Part shown: positions 1 to 7,244 of the stretch, piece by piece | Position numbering within the stretch: the first letter of the stretch is position 1 | Layout: every line of letters begins with the position of its first letter | Assembly (NCBI GenBank): GCA_934486965.1 | Contig: CAKSQP010000014.1 | Location: 1-22,816, forward strand | DNA from: an uncultured Eubacteriales bacterium | GTDB taxonomy: Bacteria > Bacillota > Clostridia > Oscillospirales > UBA644 | Direction: 5' to 3' | Length of the DNA stretch: 22,816 bases | Program-made: the position numbers and the translations under genes | The notes under the pieces: generated by a model | What the model was told of the DNA's origin: nothing | Database searches by the model: none | What the model saw: the letters and a program-made list of their open reading frames with translations, nothing else

Positions 1-212
1 CTTTCACATTAAAGGAAACGATGAAAGAACTCTGCAAAGAGGGCTGCGCGTTTTTCTTCTCGACCCACGTTCTCGAAGTCGCGGAAAAACTCTGCAACAA
101 AGTCGCGATAATCAAAAACGGAAAACTTGTCGTCTGCGGAGAGACCGACGAAATAGTCAAAGACGCGTCCCTTGAGAGCGTCTTCCTTAAAGCGGAGGGT
201 GAAGATGCTTAA
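1..212 (+). CDS. ABC transporter ATP-binding protein, C-terminal fragment
   Basis: This is the last 69 codons of an ABC ATPase whose start lies before the window; the open frame runs from base 3. The visible part carries the H-loop histidine in an STHVLEVAEKLC segment, followed by the usual IIKNGKLV strand and a short C-terminal tail ending in EGEDA. The Walker A, signature and Walker B motifs are outside the window. The family hydrolyses ATP on the cytoplasmic face to drive a membrane partner. Its stop codon overlaps the start of the permease by 8 bases, so the two are almost certainly translationally coupled. The substrate cannot be told from this fragment. Confidence 0.93.
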   Translation, partial: FTLKETMKELCKEGCAFFFSTHVLEVAEKLCNKVAIIKNGKLVVCGETDEIVKDASLESVFLKAEGEDA

Positions 213-1830
213 AAACCTCGTATTCATTCAGTTGCAGAGCCTTTTTTCGCAGATGTTCAAAAAGACCAAAAGGGGAAAGACGACAAACACGACAAGCGCG
301 GGAAAGATCGTCGGTTACATACTTCTGCTCGCCTTTGTCTTTCTTTATGCCGCAGTGTTCCTCGGAATCCTGTTCGGTACGGTCTCCGTTGCGACGCCCG
401 ACCCGTCCGTTTCCTGGACGGCGCCCGCGCTCGCCTCGCTTATCTGCTTTCTTCTCTGCTTTGTCGGCACGGTCTTTTCGACCCAGTCGATGATATACAA
501 TTCAAAAGACAACGAACTTCTTATCTCGATGCCCATTCCCCCGAAGACCATACTCTTAAGCAGGATATTCACTCTCGCCGTCCTGAACTGGTTCTTCGCG
601 CTGATGATATTCCTGCCGCTTGAAATATCATGGACGCTGACAAGAGGGGCAGGTCTTCCGTCGTTTGCTATCCTCGCACTTTTCATACTTGTCCCGATGC
701 TTTCGATGACGGTAACTCTCTTCATCGGCTGGCTTATCGCGCTCATAACCTCGAAACTCAAAAATAAGAATATCGTCACGGTGATCCTTTCGGTCATCGC
801 GATGGGACTTTATCTTGTCCTTTGTTTCAACCTCGGAGACATTACCGAAACGGTCGGGGAAAACCCGTCGGTCGTTATCGACTTTCTTTCGTCGAAACTC
901 GGTCTTTTCGTCATATTCGGCAAAACGGTCCCTTCTTTTGATATCGTTTCGGTCCTCATAACCCTTGCGGTATGCGTTCTCCCCTTTGCGGCGGCGGTCG
1001 CTCTGCTTTCCCGTTCTTTTTACAAAATAGCGACGGCGAAACGCACCGCGAAAAAGACCGTCTACGTCAAAAAAGAGATGAAAACGTCGTCGGTAGGGGC
1101 AGCGCTTCTGAAAAAAGAAACGGGCAGGCTGTTTTCCTCAGCGACTTACGTCATGAACAGTTTTATGGGCGGCATTTTCGCGATTATATGCGCGGTAATG
1201 GTCGTTCTGAATTCGGATATCATCAAAGAACTCGTGTCGGACCTCGTCTCGTCGGAACTTCTCAGCGGGTCGGAGGGCGCTGTCTGCGCGATAGCGGTCA
1301 TGACTGTGACCGTCTTCATAAATTCGATGAACGTCCCGTCCGCGGCGTCAATTTCCCTTGAGGGAAAGACCCTCTGGATATTAAAGTCGATGCCCGTTAC
1401 GGCAAAAGAAGTGCTGACCGCAAAAATGTTCGCGGCGGCGCTGACAACAGCCGTTCCGAGCGTGATACTCGTCACCGCCTGCGTTATCTTCCTTCCGACG
1501 ACACCTCTTTACGCAGTCCTTGCGTATATTGCCGCGACAGCCGTTGCGATTTTCTCTTCGGGCGTCGGAATAATCGTAAATATGCTCATGCCGCGCTTTG
1601 ACTGGGTGAGCGAAACCGTCTGCGTAAAACAGAGCGGAAGCGTTATCGTTTCAATGCTTTCGATGATGTTCCTTTCCCTTATTGTCGGAGGACTTTCGTT
1701 TGTCGCAGCGTTCCTTATCGGAGCGGAAACGGCGGTTGTTATCCTCACGGGACTTACGGTCGTCGCGGCGGCGGCTTCTTATTTGATTGTCGTCAACTGC
1801 TTTAACAACCGTTTCAAAAATTTAGGATAA
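205..1830 (+). CDS. ABC-2 type transporter permease (putative ABC exporter)
   Basis: A 541-residue polytopic membrane protein, the partner of the upstream ATPase. I chose the ATG at 205 (MLKNLVFIQL) because a GGAGGG site lies just upstream at about 195-199 and because it gives the ATGCTTAA overlap typical of ABC pairs; the frame stays open further upstream without a ribosome site. There are roughly ten or more hydrophobic segments, for example near residues 35-58, 75-95, 125-145 and 160-185, and several near the C-terminus. A charged lysine-rich stretch lies near residue 290. Size and layout resemble the large single-chain permeases of the putative ABC exporter type found in Firmicutes. No substrate is visible: a lipid, peptide or drug exporter are all possible. 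Confidence 0.85.
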   Translation: MLKNLVFIQLQSLFSQMFKKTKRGKTTNTTSAGKIVGYILLLAFVFLYAAVFLGILFGTVSVATPDPSVSWTAPALASLICFLLCFVGTVFSTQSMIYNSKDNELLISMPIPPKTILLSRIFTLAVLNWFFALMIFLPLEISWTLTRGAGLPSFAILALFILVPMLSMTVTLFIGWLIALITSKLKNKNIVTVILSVIAMGLYLVLCFNLGDITETVGENPSVVIDFLSSKLGLFVIFGKTVPSFDIVSVLITLAVCVLPFAAAVALLSRSFYKIATAKRTAKKTVYVKKEMKTSSVGAALLKKETGRLFSSATYVMNSFMGGIFAIICAVMVVLNSDIIKELVSDLVSSELLSGSEGAVCAIAVMTVTVFINSMNVPSAASISLEGKTLWILKSMPVTAKEVLTAKMFAAALTTAVPSVILVTACVIFLPTTPLYAVLAYIAATAVAIFSSGVGIIVNMLMPRFDWVSETVCVKQSGSVIVSMLSMMFLSLIVGGLSFVAAFLIGAETAVVILTGLTVVAAAASYLIVVNCFNNRFKNLG

Positions 1831-1847
1831 GAAAAGGGAATGTAAAA

Positions 1848-1916
1848 ATGTCCGGATCGCAAAAAGGCGGCAAAAGGCAGGAAAATATTGTTGTGACGGG
1901 TAATAAGCCCGACTGA
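1848..1916 (+). CDS. possible 22-residue basic peptide
   Basis: A short frame starts 17 bases after the permease stop and begins MSGSQKGGKRQ. It is preceded by AGGGA about nine bases upstream, a plausible ribosome binding site. The product is rich in Lys, Gly and Gln, with no hydrophobic segment. It could be a real small protein cotranscribed with the exporter or a chance frame; I do not recognise a family. Confidence 0.25.
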   Translation: MSGSQKGGKRQENIVVTGNKPD

Positions 1917-2099
1917 ATTGATACTTTTCCAAATATTATAACTTTGCAGATGGGAAACGAGCCTTTTTGCTATAAACGAACTTCGCCTCTCGACGTACCC
2001 TTGTACGCCTTCGGGAAAGCGAAAACGACTTTGTCGTTTTCACCTCAGTTCGCTTATTCCAAACTATTTTTCCTATTCCCTCAACCCCACTGAAATAAA
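1917..2099. other. intergenic stretch with nested inverted repeats
   Basis: No gene is apparent here. The stretch contains a perfect 9-bp inverted repeat, GAAAACGAC at 2021-2029 and GTCGTTTTC at 2033-2041, with a 3-base loop. A 5-bp pair, CGTAC at 1994-1998 and GTACG at 2003-2007, lies beside it. An enclosing pair, CGAACT at 1977-1982 and AGTTCG at 2047-2052, brackets both. The arrangement of an outer stem holding two hairpins looks like a structured RNA or an interspersed repeat unit; only one copy is in the window. Confidence 0.4.
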
Positions 2100-2100
2100 C

Positions 2101-2143
2101 ACGGGCTGTAAAAAAGCATGAGTTTTTTTACAGCCCGTTTTTT
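2101..2143 (+). terminator. intrinsic terminator, probably bidirectional
   Basis: ACGGGCTGTAAAAA (2101-2114) pairs with TTTTTACAGCCCGT (from about 2125 to 2138) across a short loop and runs straight into a T tract. This is a strong terminator for plus-strand transcripts coming from the ABC genes. It also sits just past the feoB stop on the other strand, and the A/T base of the stem would let it serve feoAB too, though the T tract on that side is weaker. Confidence 0.8.
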
Positions 2144-4190
2144 ATATAAACGAAAATATTGTTTTTATAACAAAGCAGACCGCAAGTCCCGCGACTGTTG
2201 GCAAGGCGAAAGCCAGCGCCGTATATTTGAGAGACCCCGTTTCTTTTTTTACTGTCAGAAGAGTTGTCGAACAGGGCCAGTGGAAGAGCGAAAAAGCGAC
2301 GGTGCAAAGAGCAGTCGACAGGGTCCAGCCGTTTGCGACAAGCAGTGTTTTCAGCGCGACAAGGTCGCTCATTTCCGAAAGTCTTCCCTCCGAAAGATAT
2401 GCGGCGACGATTATCGGAAAAACTATCTCGTTTGCGGGAAATCCCAAAATAAACGCCGTTAAAATCACGCCGTCAAGCCCGAAAAAACGGGCGAACGGGT
2501 CAAGGAAATCCGTTATATACGAAAGGAGCGACGAATCTCCGACGGCGACATTCGAAAGAAGCCAGATAACGAGCCCCGCAGGCGCCGCGACAGCAACGGC
2601 ACGCGAAAGGACAAAAACGGTCCTGTCAAAAACGGAACGGACTATCGTCTGACCTATTCTCGGCGCGCGGAACGGCGGCAATTCGAGAGTAAACGCCGAC
2701 GGCTCGCCGCGAAGAACGGTCGACGAAAGAAATTTCGACGCAGCAAGGGTCATAAGAACGCCCGCGGATATCGCCGCGCAGAGAGATATCGCCGAGAAAA
2801 CCGAAGAAAACGGGGACGCCGCAACGACAAACATCGTAAAAACGGATATCAGAGTCGGAAATCTGCCGTTGCAGGGAACGAACGAATTCGTAAGGATCGC
2901 GATAAGTTTTTCTCTGCGCGACGAGATTATCCGACACCCCGTAACACCGACGGCGTTACAGCCGAACCCCATACACATCGTCAGCGCCTGTTTGCCGCAC
3001 GCGCCGCATTTCCGAAAACAGTTGTCGAGATTAAAAGCGACCCTCGGCAGATAACCGAGGTCTTCAAGCAGGGTAAAAAGCGGAAAGAATATCGCCATCG
3101 GCGGCAACATTACCGAAACGACCCACGCAAGCACCCTGTAAACGCCGAAGACGGCGGCTTCGCATACGACGGTCGGGAAAAGAGAAGAAAGCGCGGAATA
3201 CATCGGCGTTTCAAGCCCGAAAAGGAAGCCCGACAGCCATTGCGACGGATAGTTTGCGCCGACGACCGTTATATAAAGGACTGCGCATAAAAGCAACAGC
3301 ATAAGCGGGAAAGCGACTTTTCTGCCCGTCAGCGCAGTGTCGAGCGCCGCCTGTTTCTTTATGTATTCGGGTTCGGTAAACTCAACGGTTTTTTCCGCGA
3401 TGTCCCGCGCCGCCGCAAATACCGCAAGCACCGCCTCTTCCCTTATTTCGGACGGCGAAAGACCGTCTTCCGCAAGGGAAGAGAGCGCATTTTCCGCAAT
3501 TTCATAAAAAAGCACGGGGGTTTCGGTCTCTTTTGCAAGGCGATCCGTGAAATTTATATCCCTTTCAAGAATACGCCTTGCGGCAAAGCGGGAGGACACG
3601 GGAAAGCAAAAGTTTTCGTCGAGAATTTTTGCAAGTGCGGAAATATGTTTTTCCGTCTTTTCGGGATATTCAAGAGTCATTGCCGAGGTGTTTTTGCGCG
3701 AAAGCACGGCGGCGGAAAGCAGAGGCGCCCAATCTTTATTTTTTCTTGCCGAAATGCCGACCGTCGGAACGCCGAGAATTTCGCCGAGCCTTTTTATATC
3801 GGGGATTATCCCCTTTTTTTCAGCCTCGTCAAGCATATTCACGCAGACCGCGACGGTCTTTCTCGCTTCGATTATCTGCAAGACAAGATTGAGGTTCCGC
3901 TCAAGACAGCCCGCGTCGCAGACGACGATAACGCAGTCGTGTTTTCCGAAACATATCTCGTCTTCCGCAACTCTTTCGTCGTCGGACGATGAAAGCAGGG
4001 AATAAGTTCCGGGCACGTCGACAAGAGTAATTTTACCGCCGTCGAATTCCGTTTTGCCGACCGCCGTTTCGACGGTCTTGCCCGTCCAGTTGCCTGTATG
4101 CTGGCGAAGTCCCGTCAGAGCGTTGAAGACCGTACTTTTCCCGACGTTCGGGTTGCCCGCGAGAACCGCCGAGAAATCCCCGCCGCTCAT
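2142..4190 (-). CDS. feoB: ferrous iron transporter B
   Basis: A 682-residue GTPase-coupled inner-membrane Fe2+ permease. The N-terminal G domain shows G1 GNPNVGKST at residues 12-20, the switch region HTGNWTGKTV at about 31-40, G3 DVPG at 58-61 and G4 NMLD at 118-121. A helical linker and a C-terminal membrane domain follow, including the conserved GFGCNAVGV and PCNGRFPT gate segments with their cysteines. I chose the ATG at 4190 because it overlaps the feoA stop as ATGA and has AGAGGA upstream; an in-frame ATG at 4220 would only add residues lying inside feoA. Length is in the usual range. It pairs with FeoA in one minus-strand operon; no FeoC is seen. Confidence 0.97.
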   Translation of the reverse strand: MSGGDFSAVLAGNPNVGKSTVFNALTGLRQHTGNWTGKTVETAVGKTEFDGGKITLVDVPGTYSLLSSSDDERVAEDEICFGKHDCVIVVCDAGCLERNLNLVLQIIEARKTVAVCVNMLDEAEKKGIIPDIKRLGEILGVPTVGISARKNKDWAPLLSAAVLSRKNTSAMTLEYPEKTEKHISALAKILDENFCFPVSSRFAARRILERDINFTDRLAKETETPVLFYEIAENALSSLAEDGLSPSEIREEAVLAVFAAARDIAEKTVEFTEPEYIKKQAALDTALTGRKVAFPLMLLLLCAVLYITVVGANYPSQWLSGFLFGLETPMYSALSSLFPTVVCEAAVFGVYRVLAWVVSVMLPPMAIFFPLFTLLEDLGYLPRVAFNLDNCFRKCGACGKQALTMCMGFGCNAVGVTGCRIISSRREKLIAILTNSFVPCNGRFPTLISVFTMFVVAASPFSSVFSAISLCAAISAGVLMTLAASKFLSSTVLRGEPSAFTLELPPFRAPRIGQTIVRSVFDRTVFVLSRAVAVAAPAGLVIWLLSNVAVGDSSLLSYITDFLDPFARFFGLDGVILTAFILGFPANEIVFPIIVAAYLSEGRLSEMSDLVALKTLLVANGWTLSTALCTVAFSLFHWPCSTTLLTVKKETGSLKYTALAFALPTVAGLAVCFVIKTIFSFI

Positions 4191-4414
4191 TTTGTTTCCT
4201 CTATTTTTATTTTTGCGCAATCGGCGTTTCGAAGGGCGACGACCGCTCCCCTTATAAGAAACGCTTTCGGGTCTCCCGACGGCGCCTCAAAAAGCAGGAC
4301 CGTTTTACCGGACGGCGTAAAACCGAGATCCATAAGTCTGTTTTTCATTTCTTCCTCGTTTTCAAGTTTCCTTATCGTTGCTTTTTCTCCTTTTTTTATA
4401 GAAAGTAAAGTCAT
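4187..4414 (-). CDS. feoA: ferrous iron transport protein A
   Basis: A 75-residue small cytoplasmic protein of the FeoA (SH3-like) fold, needed for full FeoB activity. The sequence shows the typical core with LMDLGFTPG-like LMDLGFTPSGKT at about residues 27-38 and a C-terminal strand beginning FLIRG that includes ALRNADC. It is preceded by AAAGGTGA about eight bases before the ATG. Its stop overlaps the feoB start, so translation is coupled. It is the first gene after the divergent promoter region at about 4450-4479, which likely sets iron-responsive expression of the pair. Confidence 0.93.
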   Translation of the reverse strand: MTLLSIKKGEKATIRKLENEEEMKNRLMDLGFTPSGKTVLLFEAPSGDPKAFLIRGAVVALRNADCAKIKIEETK

Positions 4415-4449
4415 TGTAATATCACCTTTTAAGCGTGTTTCTCTTTTTT

Positions 4450-4479
4450 ATACTATGCCCGCGTTTTTGAGATTGACAA
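4450..4479 (-). promoter_or_regulatory. predicted feoAB promoter
   Basis: On the minus strand TTGTCA (complement of 4474-4479) and TAGTAT (complement of 4450-4455) are 18 bases apart. The predicted start would be near 4443, about 30 bases before the feoA ATG. The -35 box almost completely overlaps the -35 box of the divergent plus-strand promoter. Confidence 0.6.
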
Positions 4480-4485
4480 CGCGGG
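4458..4485. promoter_or_regulatory. palindrome, candidate shared operator
   Basis: CCCGCGTT at 4458-4465 and AACGCGGG at 4478-4485 form a perfect 8+8 bp inverted repeat with a 12-bp spacer that contains the -35 boxes of both divergent promoters. It lies upstream of both predicted transcription starts, so it should act as DNA rather than as an RNA hairpin. It does not look like a classic Fur box or DtxR site, so the regulator is unknown. Confidence 0.5.
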
Positions 4486-4501
4486 GGCGATGATGTATAA
4501 T
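4473..4501 (+). promoter_or_regulatory. consensus sigma-A-type promoter for the metal/CAP/HflKC cluster
   Basis: TTGACA at 4473-4478 and TATAAT at 4496-4501 are separated by exactly 17 bases, a perfect match to the housekeeping consensus. The predicted start near 4508 is followed by AAAGGAGAG and the ATG at 4527. No other convincing promoter is seen until after hflC, so this probably drives all five genes to the terminator near 9110. Confidence 0.85.
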
Positions 4502-4526
4502 ACCATATAACAAAGGAGAGAGGAAA

Positions 4527-4925
4527 ATGAAATTCATAAAAAAAGCCGTCGGGCTGCCGCTTACGGCGGTTTTTGCCGTTTCTGCGTTTTTGTCGGTCGC
4601 CTGCTCTCTTCCCGACGCAAATACTCCGTTTTTCGTTCCCGTCGGCGTTTTTGCAGCCTCAGCGCTGATAATTCTTATACTGTTTTTCAGAAGAGCGGAA
4701 TTTTGTCTGTTTTTCGGAACGGGGACTTTATTCCTGAGCCTTTTTTCCCTCGCCGTCTTTTACATAAAGCCGAATTTTGTCGCCGAAGACGTTTCGCCGT
4801 TCGGCAGTCTTGCGATATTTTCCGCTGCGGCGGCGTTTTTGTTTTTCCTTATATATGCAATTTTCCGTCCCGTAAACAAAGGAGATAAAGAAATTGATAA
4901 AACTGCTTTCGAAGATATTTATTAA
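4527..4925 (+). CDS. small four-helix integral membrane protein, unknown function
   Basis: A 132-residue protein with four hydrophobic segments at about residues 8-28, 34-53, 60-82 and 92-115, short loops, and a charged C-terminal tail (GDKEIDKTAFEDIY). The ATG is preceded by AAAGGAGAG. It is the first gene after a consensus promoter, and its last 32 bases overlap the next gene, whose ribosome site lies inside this frame. I do not recognise a family. Position next to a CDF transporter suggests a link with metal transport, but that is only context. A cysteine at residue 26 in the first segment (SVACSLP) gives a weak lipobox-like look, but it is not convincing. Confidence 0.75.
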   Translation: MKFIKKAVGLPLTAVFAVSAFLSVACSLPDANTPFFVPVGVFAASALIILILFFRRAEFCLFFGTGTLFLSLFSLAVFYIKPNFVAEDVSPFGSLAIFSAAAAFLFFLIYAIFRPVNKGDKEIDKTAFEDIY

Positions 4926-6057
4926 GGACGGCGACTCCGTTCCCGAAACAAGGCGGAAATACGGGATACTCTGCGGAGGCGTCGGAATTTTCCTCAATCT
5001 TCTGCTCTTCGCGTCGAAATTCGCGGCGGGCGTTTTTTCGGGCTCGGTCGCAGTGACGGCGGACGCTTTCAACAACCTTTCGGACGCGGGTTCGTCGGTA
5101 ATAACGATGATAGGGTTCAAGATGGCGGGGCAGAAACCCGACAGCGCACACCCGTTCGGACACGGCAGGATAGAATATATTTCGGGACTTATAGTTTCCC
5201 TTCTGATTTTGCTTATGGGCACCGAACTCCTGAAAAGTTCCGTCGAAAAAATATTTAAGCCGACGCCGTCCGATTACGGCGCATTTACGTTGATAATACT
5301 TTTTGCGGCGATCGCCGTGAAATTCTATATGTATTTCTACAATCGCAAAATCTCCGAAAAGATAAATTCGGAGGCGATGAAAGCCACCGCCGCCGACAGC
5401 CTTTCCGACTGTCTTGCGACCTCCGCCGTTCTCCTCTCGGTCATCGTTTCGCGCTTTTCGGGCGTCGATATCGACGGGTGGTGCGGAATTGCGGTCGCTG
5501 TTTTCATCATCTTTTCGGGACTTCGCGCGGCAAAAGAAACGATAAGCCCGCTTTTGGGGCAGAAGCCCGACCGCGAATTTGTCCGAAACATTGAAGAAAC
5601 TGTGCTTTCGCACCCCGAAATTCTCGGAATTCACGATCTTATAGTTCACGATTACGGACCCGGCAGAGTTATGATATCCCTGCACGCCGAGGTCTCGGAT
5701 AAAGAAAACATAACGGCGATACACGAAATTATCGACGAAACGGAAAGAGAACTTTCGCAAAAACTCGACTGCCACGCAGTTATTCATATCGACCCGATCT
5801 CGACCGACGACGAAGAGACGAACCGCCTGAAAAAGGAGGTTTCAAAAATCGTAAAAACGACCGACCCCGCGCTGTCGCTTCACGATTTCAGACTTGTAAA
5901 GGGAGACAGGCGCACGAATATAATTTTCGACCTTGTAGTTCCCTACGCCGAAGAAAACGACGAAGAAAAAATAAAAAGCGAAATTTCGCAAAAAATAAAA
6001 GAACTTGACCCGACTTATTTCGCGGTCATCGAAATAGATAACGATTACGTTCTTTAG
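4894..6057 (+). CDS. cation diffusion facilitator (CDF) family divalent metal transporter
   Basis: A 387-residue CDF transporter, a family that exports divalent metals in exchange for protons. The start is TTG at 4894, with AAAGGAG at 4878-4884 inside the upstream gene. The membrane domain has about six helices. Metal-site motifs are seen as ADAFNNLSDAGSS in helix 2, HPFGHGRIEY in the following loop and DSLSDCLA in helix 5. The cytoplasmic C-terminal domain (from about residue 205) includes VHDYGPGRVMISLHAEV and HAVIHIDP, and is extended by about 90 residues beyond FieF-type proteins, as if a second small domain follows. The DxxxD form of helix 2 is common in Clostridial CDFs; Fe, Mn or Zn cannot be told apart. 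Divergence from feoAB favours a role in iron or manganese balance. Confidence 0.92.
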   Translation: MIKLLSKIFIKDGDSVPETRRKYGILCGGVGIFLNLLLFASKFAAGVFSGSVAVTADAFNNLSDAGSSVITMIGFKMAGQKPDSAHPFGHGRIEYISGLIVSLLILLMGTELLKSSVEKIFKPTPSDYGAFTLIILFAAIAVKFYMYFYNRKISEKINSEAMKATAADSLSDCLATSAVLLSVIVSRFSGVDIDGWCGIAVAVFIIFSGLRAAKETISPLLGQKPDREFVRNIEETVLSHPEILGIHDLIVHDYGPGRVMISLHAEVSDKENITAIHEIIDETERELSQKLDCHAVIHIDPISTDDEETNRLKKEVSKIVKTTDPALSLHDFRLVKGDRRTNIIFDLVVPYAEENDEEKIKSEISQKIKELDPTYFAVIEIDNDYVL

Positions 6058-6065
6058 GAGAAAAA

Positions 6066-7232
6066 ATGAAGGACAAAAAGATTCGGTTATATATAGGAAT
6101 TGCGGCAGGCGTTATTGTCGCCGTCGCCGCGGCAATCGTAATTATATTTTGCTTAAACCCGACAGACAATAATACACAAACGGCAATTTCGACATCGGTA
6201 AAAACATTGACGAAATCGGATTACAAAGCCCCGCCGACAGAAAAGAGCGAAGAACCGGAAACGCCGACAGACGAAAAGCCTTCGGACGATAATAAGGCTC
6301 CCGCAGAACCGGAAAAGCCTGCCGAACCGTCAAAATCGGCGGAAGAAATATACGCAGAAGCGAAAAGCAAAAACGATTCGGCTCAGAAACTGCTTTCAAA
6401 CGCGCAATCGGCTTATAATTCGGCAAAAGAGGCTTATGAAAAAGCGTCAACCGCCGCTTCCGACGCCGTCGCAAAAGAGAAACTCGGGCTGAAAGGCTTT
6501 CTTGAATCAAGAGGCAGCACCGACGCTCTGAAATGGTTTAATTCCTCAAATTACAAATATGCAAACCTTACAAAAATCGGAGATTCAAAAGACGCGACAA
6601 GTTTTTCGAATGTAAGGCGCGCAATAAAAACAATTGAAAATTATAATAAATGCAGAGCCTCCATGGGACTTTCCGCTCTCAAAATCGATGACGGACTCAT
6701 GGCGATGGCGGCGGTTCAGGCAAATACCGCAAGAACTCATCTTTACCATAACGAATATCGGACTTACGAAATTACCGAATGTATCGCCGCACAATGCTCA
6801 AATCCTCTCTCCTACTGGTTTGACAGCGAGAAAAAGATCTACGACAATGCCGTTGCGAAAGACCCGAAATTCAAAAATATTGATATATGGCAGATCTGGC
6901 AGTTTTACGACGCAGGAGACCCGACGGCGGCGACTATCCTCAATAAAGCGTCGCATTACCTTAATGTAATTTCCGAAGAAACAACTCTTATCGGCGCAGG
7001 CGCGGCATATAAAGGAAGTACGCCCTATGACGTCACCGACGCAAAAGCGGGTTCGGGCGGAGAAGACGTCGCCTCATGGAAAAGGGATTTTGAAAACTAT
7101 GCCGCCGCGATAGAAAGCAAGACTAAAGGCGTTTCGGACGCGAAAGCGAAACTCGATAAGGCGGAAAAAGAGTTAAATAATGCAAAATCTGCGGCAAAAA
7201 CCGCAGAAGCAAACCTGAAAAAACTTCAATAA
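6066..7232 (+). CDS. membrane-anchored CAP (SCP/PR1)-domain protein with flanking coiled coils
   Basis: A 388-residue cell-surface protein. Residues 7-30 form one hydrophobic N-terminal anchor. A Pro/Glu/Lys-rich linker spans about 50-93 and an Ala-rich coiled coil about 93-140. A CAP-like domain follows at about 180-325, and a second coiled coil (AKLDKAEKEL region) at about 350-388. The CAP reading rests on the order of an ALKIDDGLMAMAAVQANTA helix, H225, the TEC segment with E238, a YWFDSEKKIY helix, and SHYLNVI with H297 before IGAGAAY. These fit the His/Glu cavity pattern of the family. CAP proteins are secreted or surface proteins with varied, often unknown roles. AGGAG overlaps the stop of the CDF gene, so it is cotranscribed. 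Confidence 0.75.
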   Translation: MKDKKIRLYIGIAAGVIVAVAAAIVIIFCLNPTDNNTQTAISTSVKTLTKSDYKAPPTEKSEEPETPTDEKPSDDNKAPAEPEKPAEPSKSAEEIYAEAKSKNDSAQKLLSNAQSAYNSAKEAYEKASTAASDAVAKEKLGLKGFLESRGSTDALKWFNSSNYKYANLTKIGDSKDATSFSNVRRAIKTIENYNKCRASMGLSALKIDDGLMAMAAVQANTARTHLYHNEYRTYEITECIAAQCSNPLSYWFDSEKKIYDNAVAKDPKFKNIDIWQIWQFYDAGDPTAATILNKASHYLNVISEETTLIGAGAAYKGSTPYDVTDAKAGSGGEDVASWKRDFENYAAAIESKTKGVSDAKAKLDKAEKELNNAKSAAKTAEANLKKLQ

Positions 7233-7244
7233 AAGGAGAAAAAT

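Noticed and set aside
4458..4485. Palindrome as a transcription terminator
   Set aside because: It lies upstream of both predicted transcription starts and has no T tract at the arm ends.
4849..5787. 312-codon minus-strand frame opposite the CDF gene
   Set aside because: It is a shadow of a well-supported gene: the product is Arg/Asn-rich and featureless, and there is no ribosome site.
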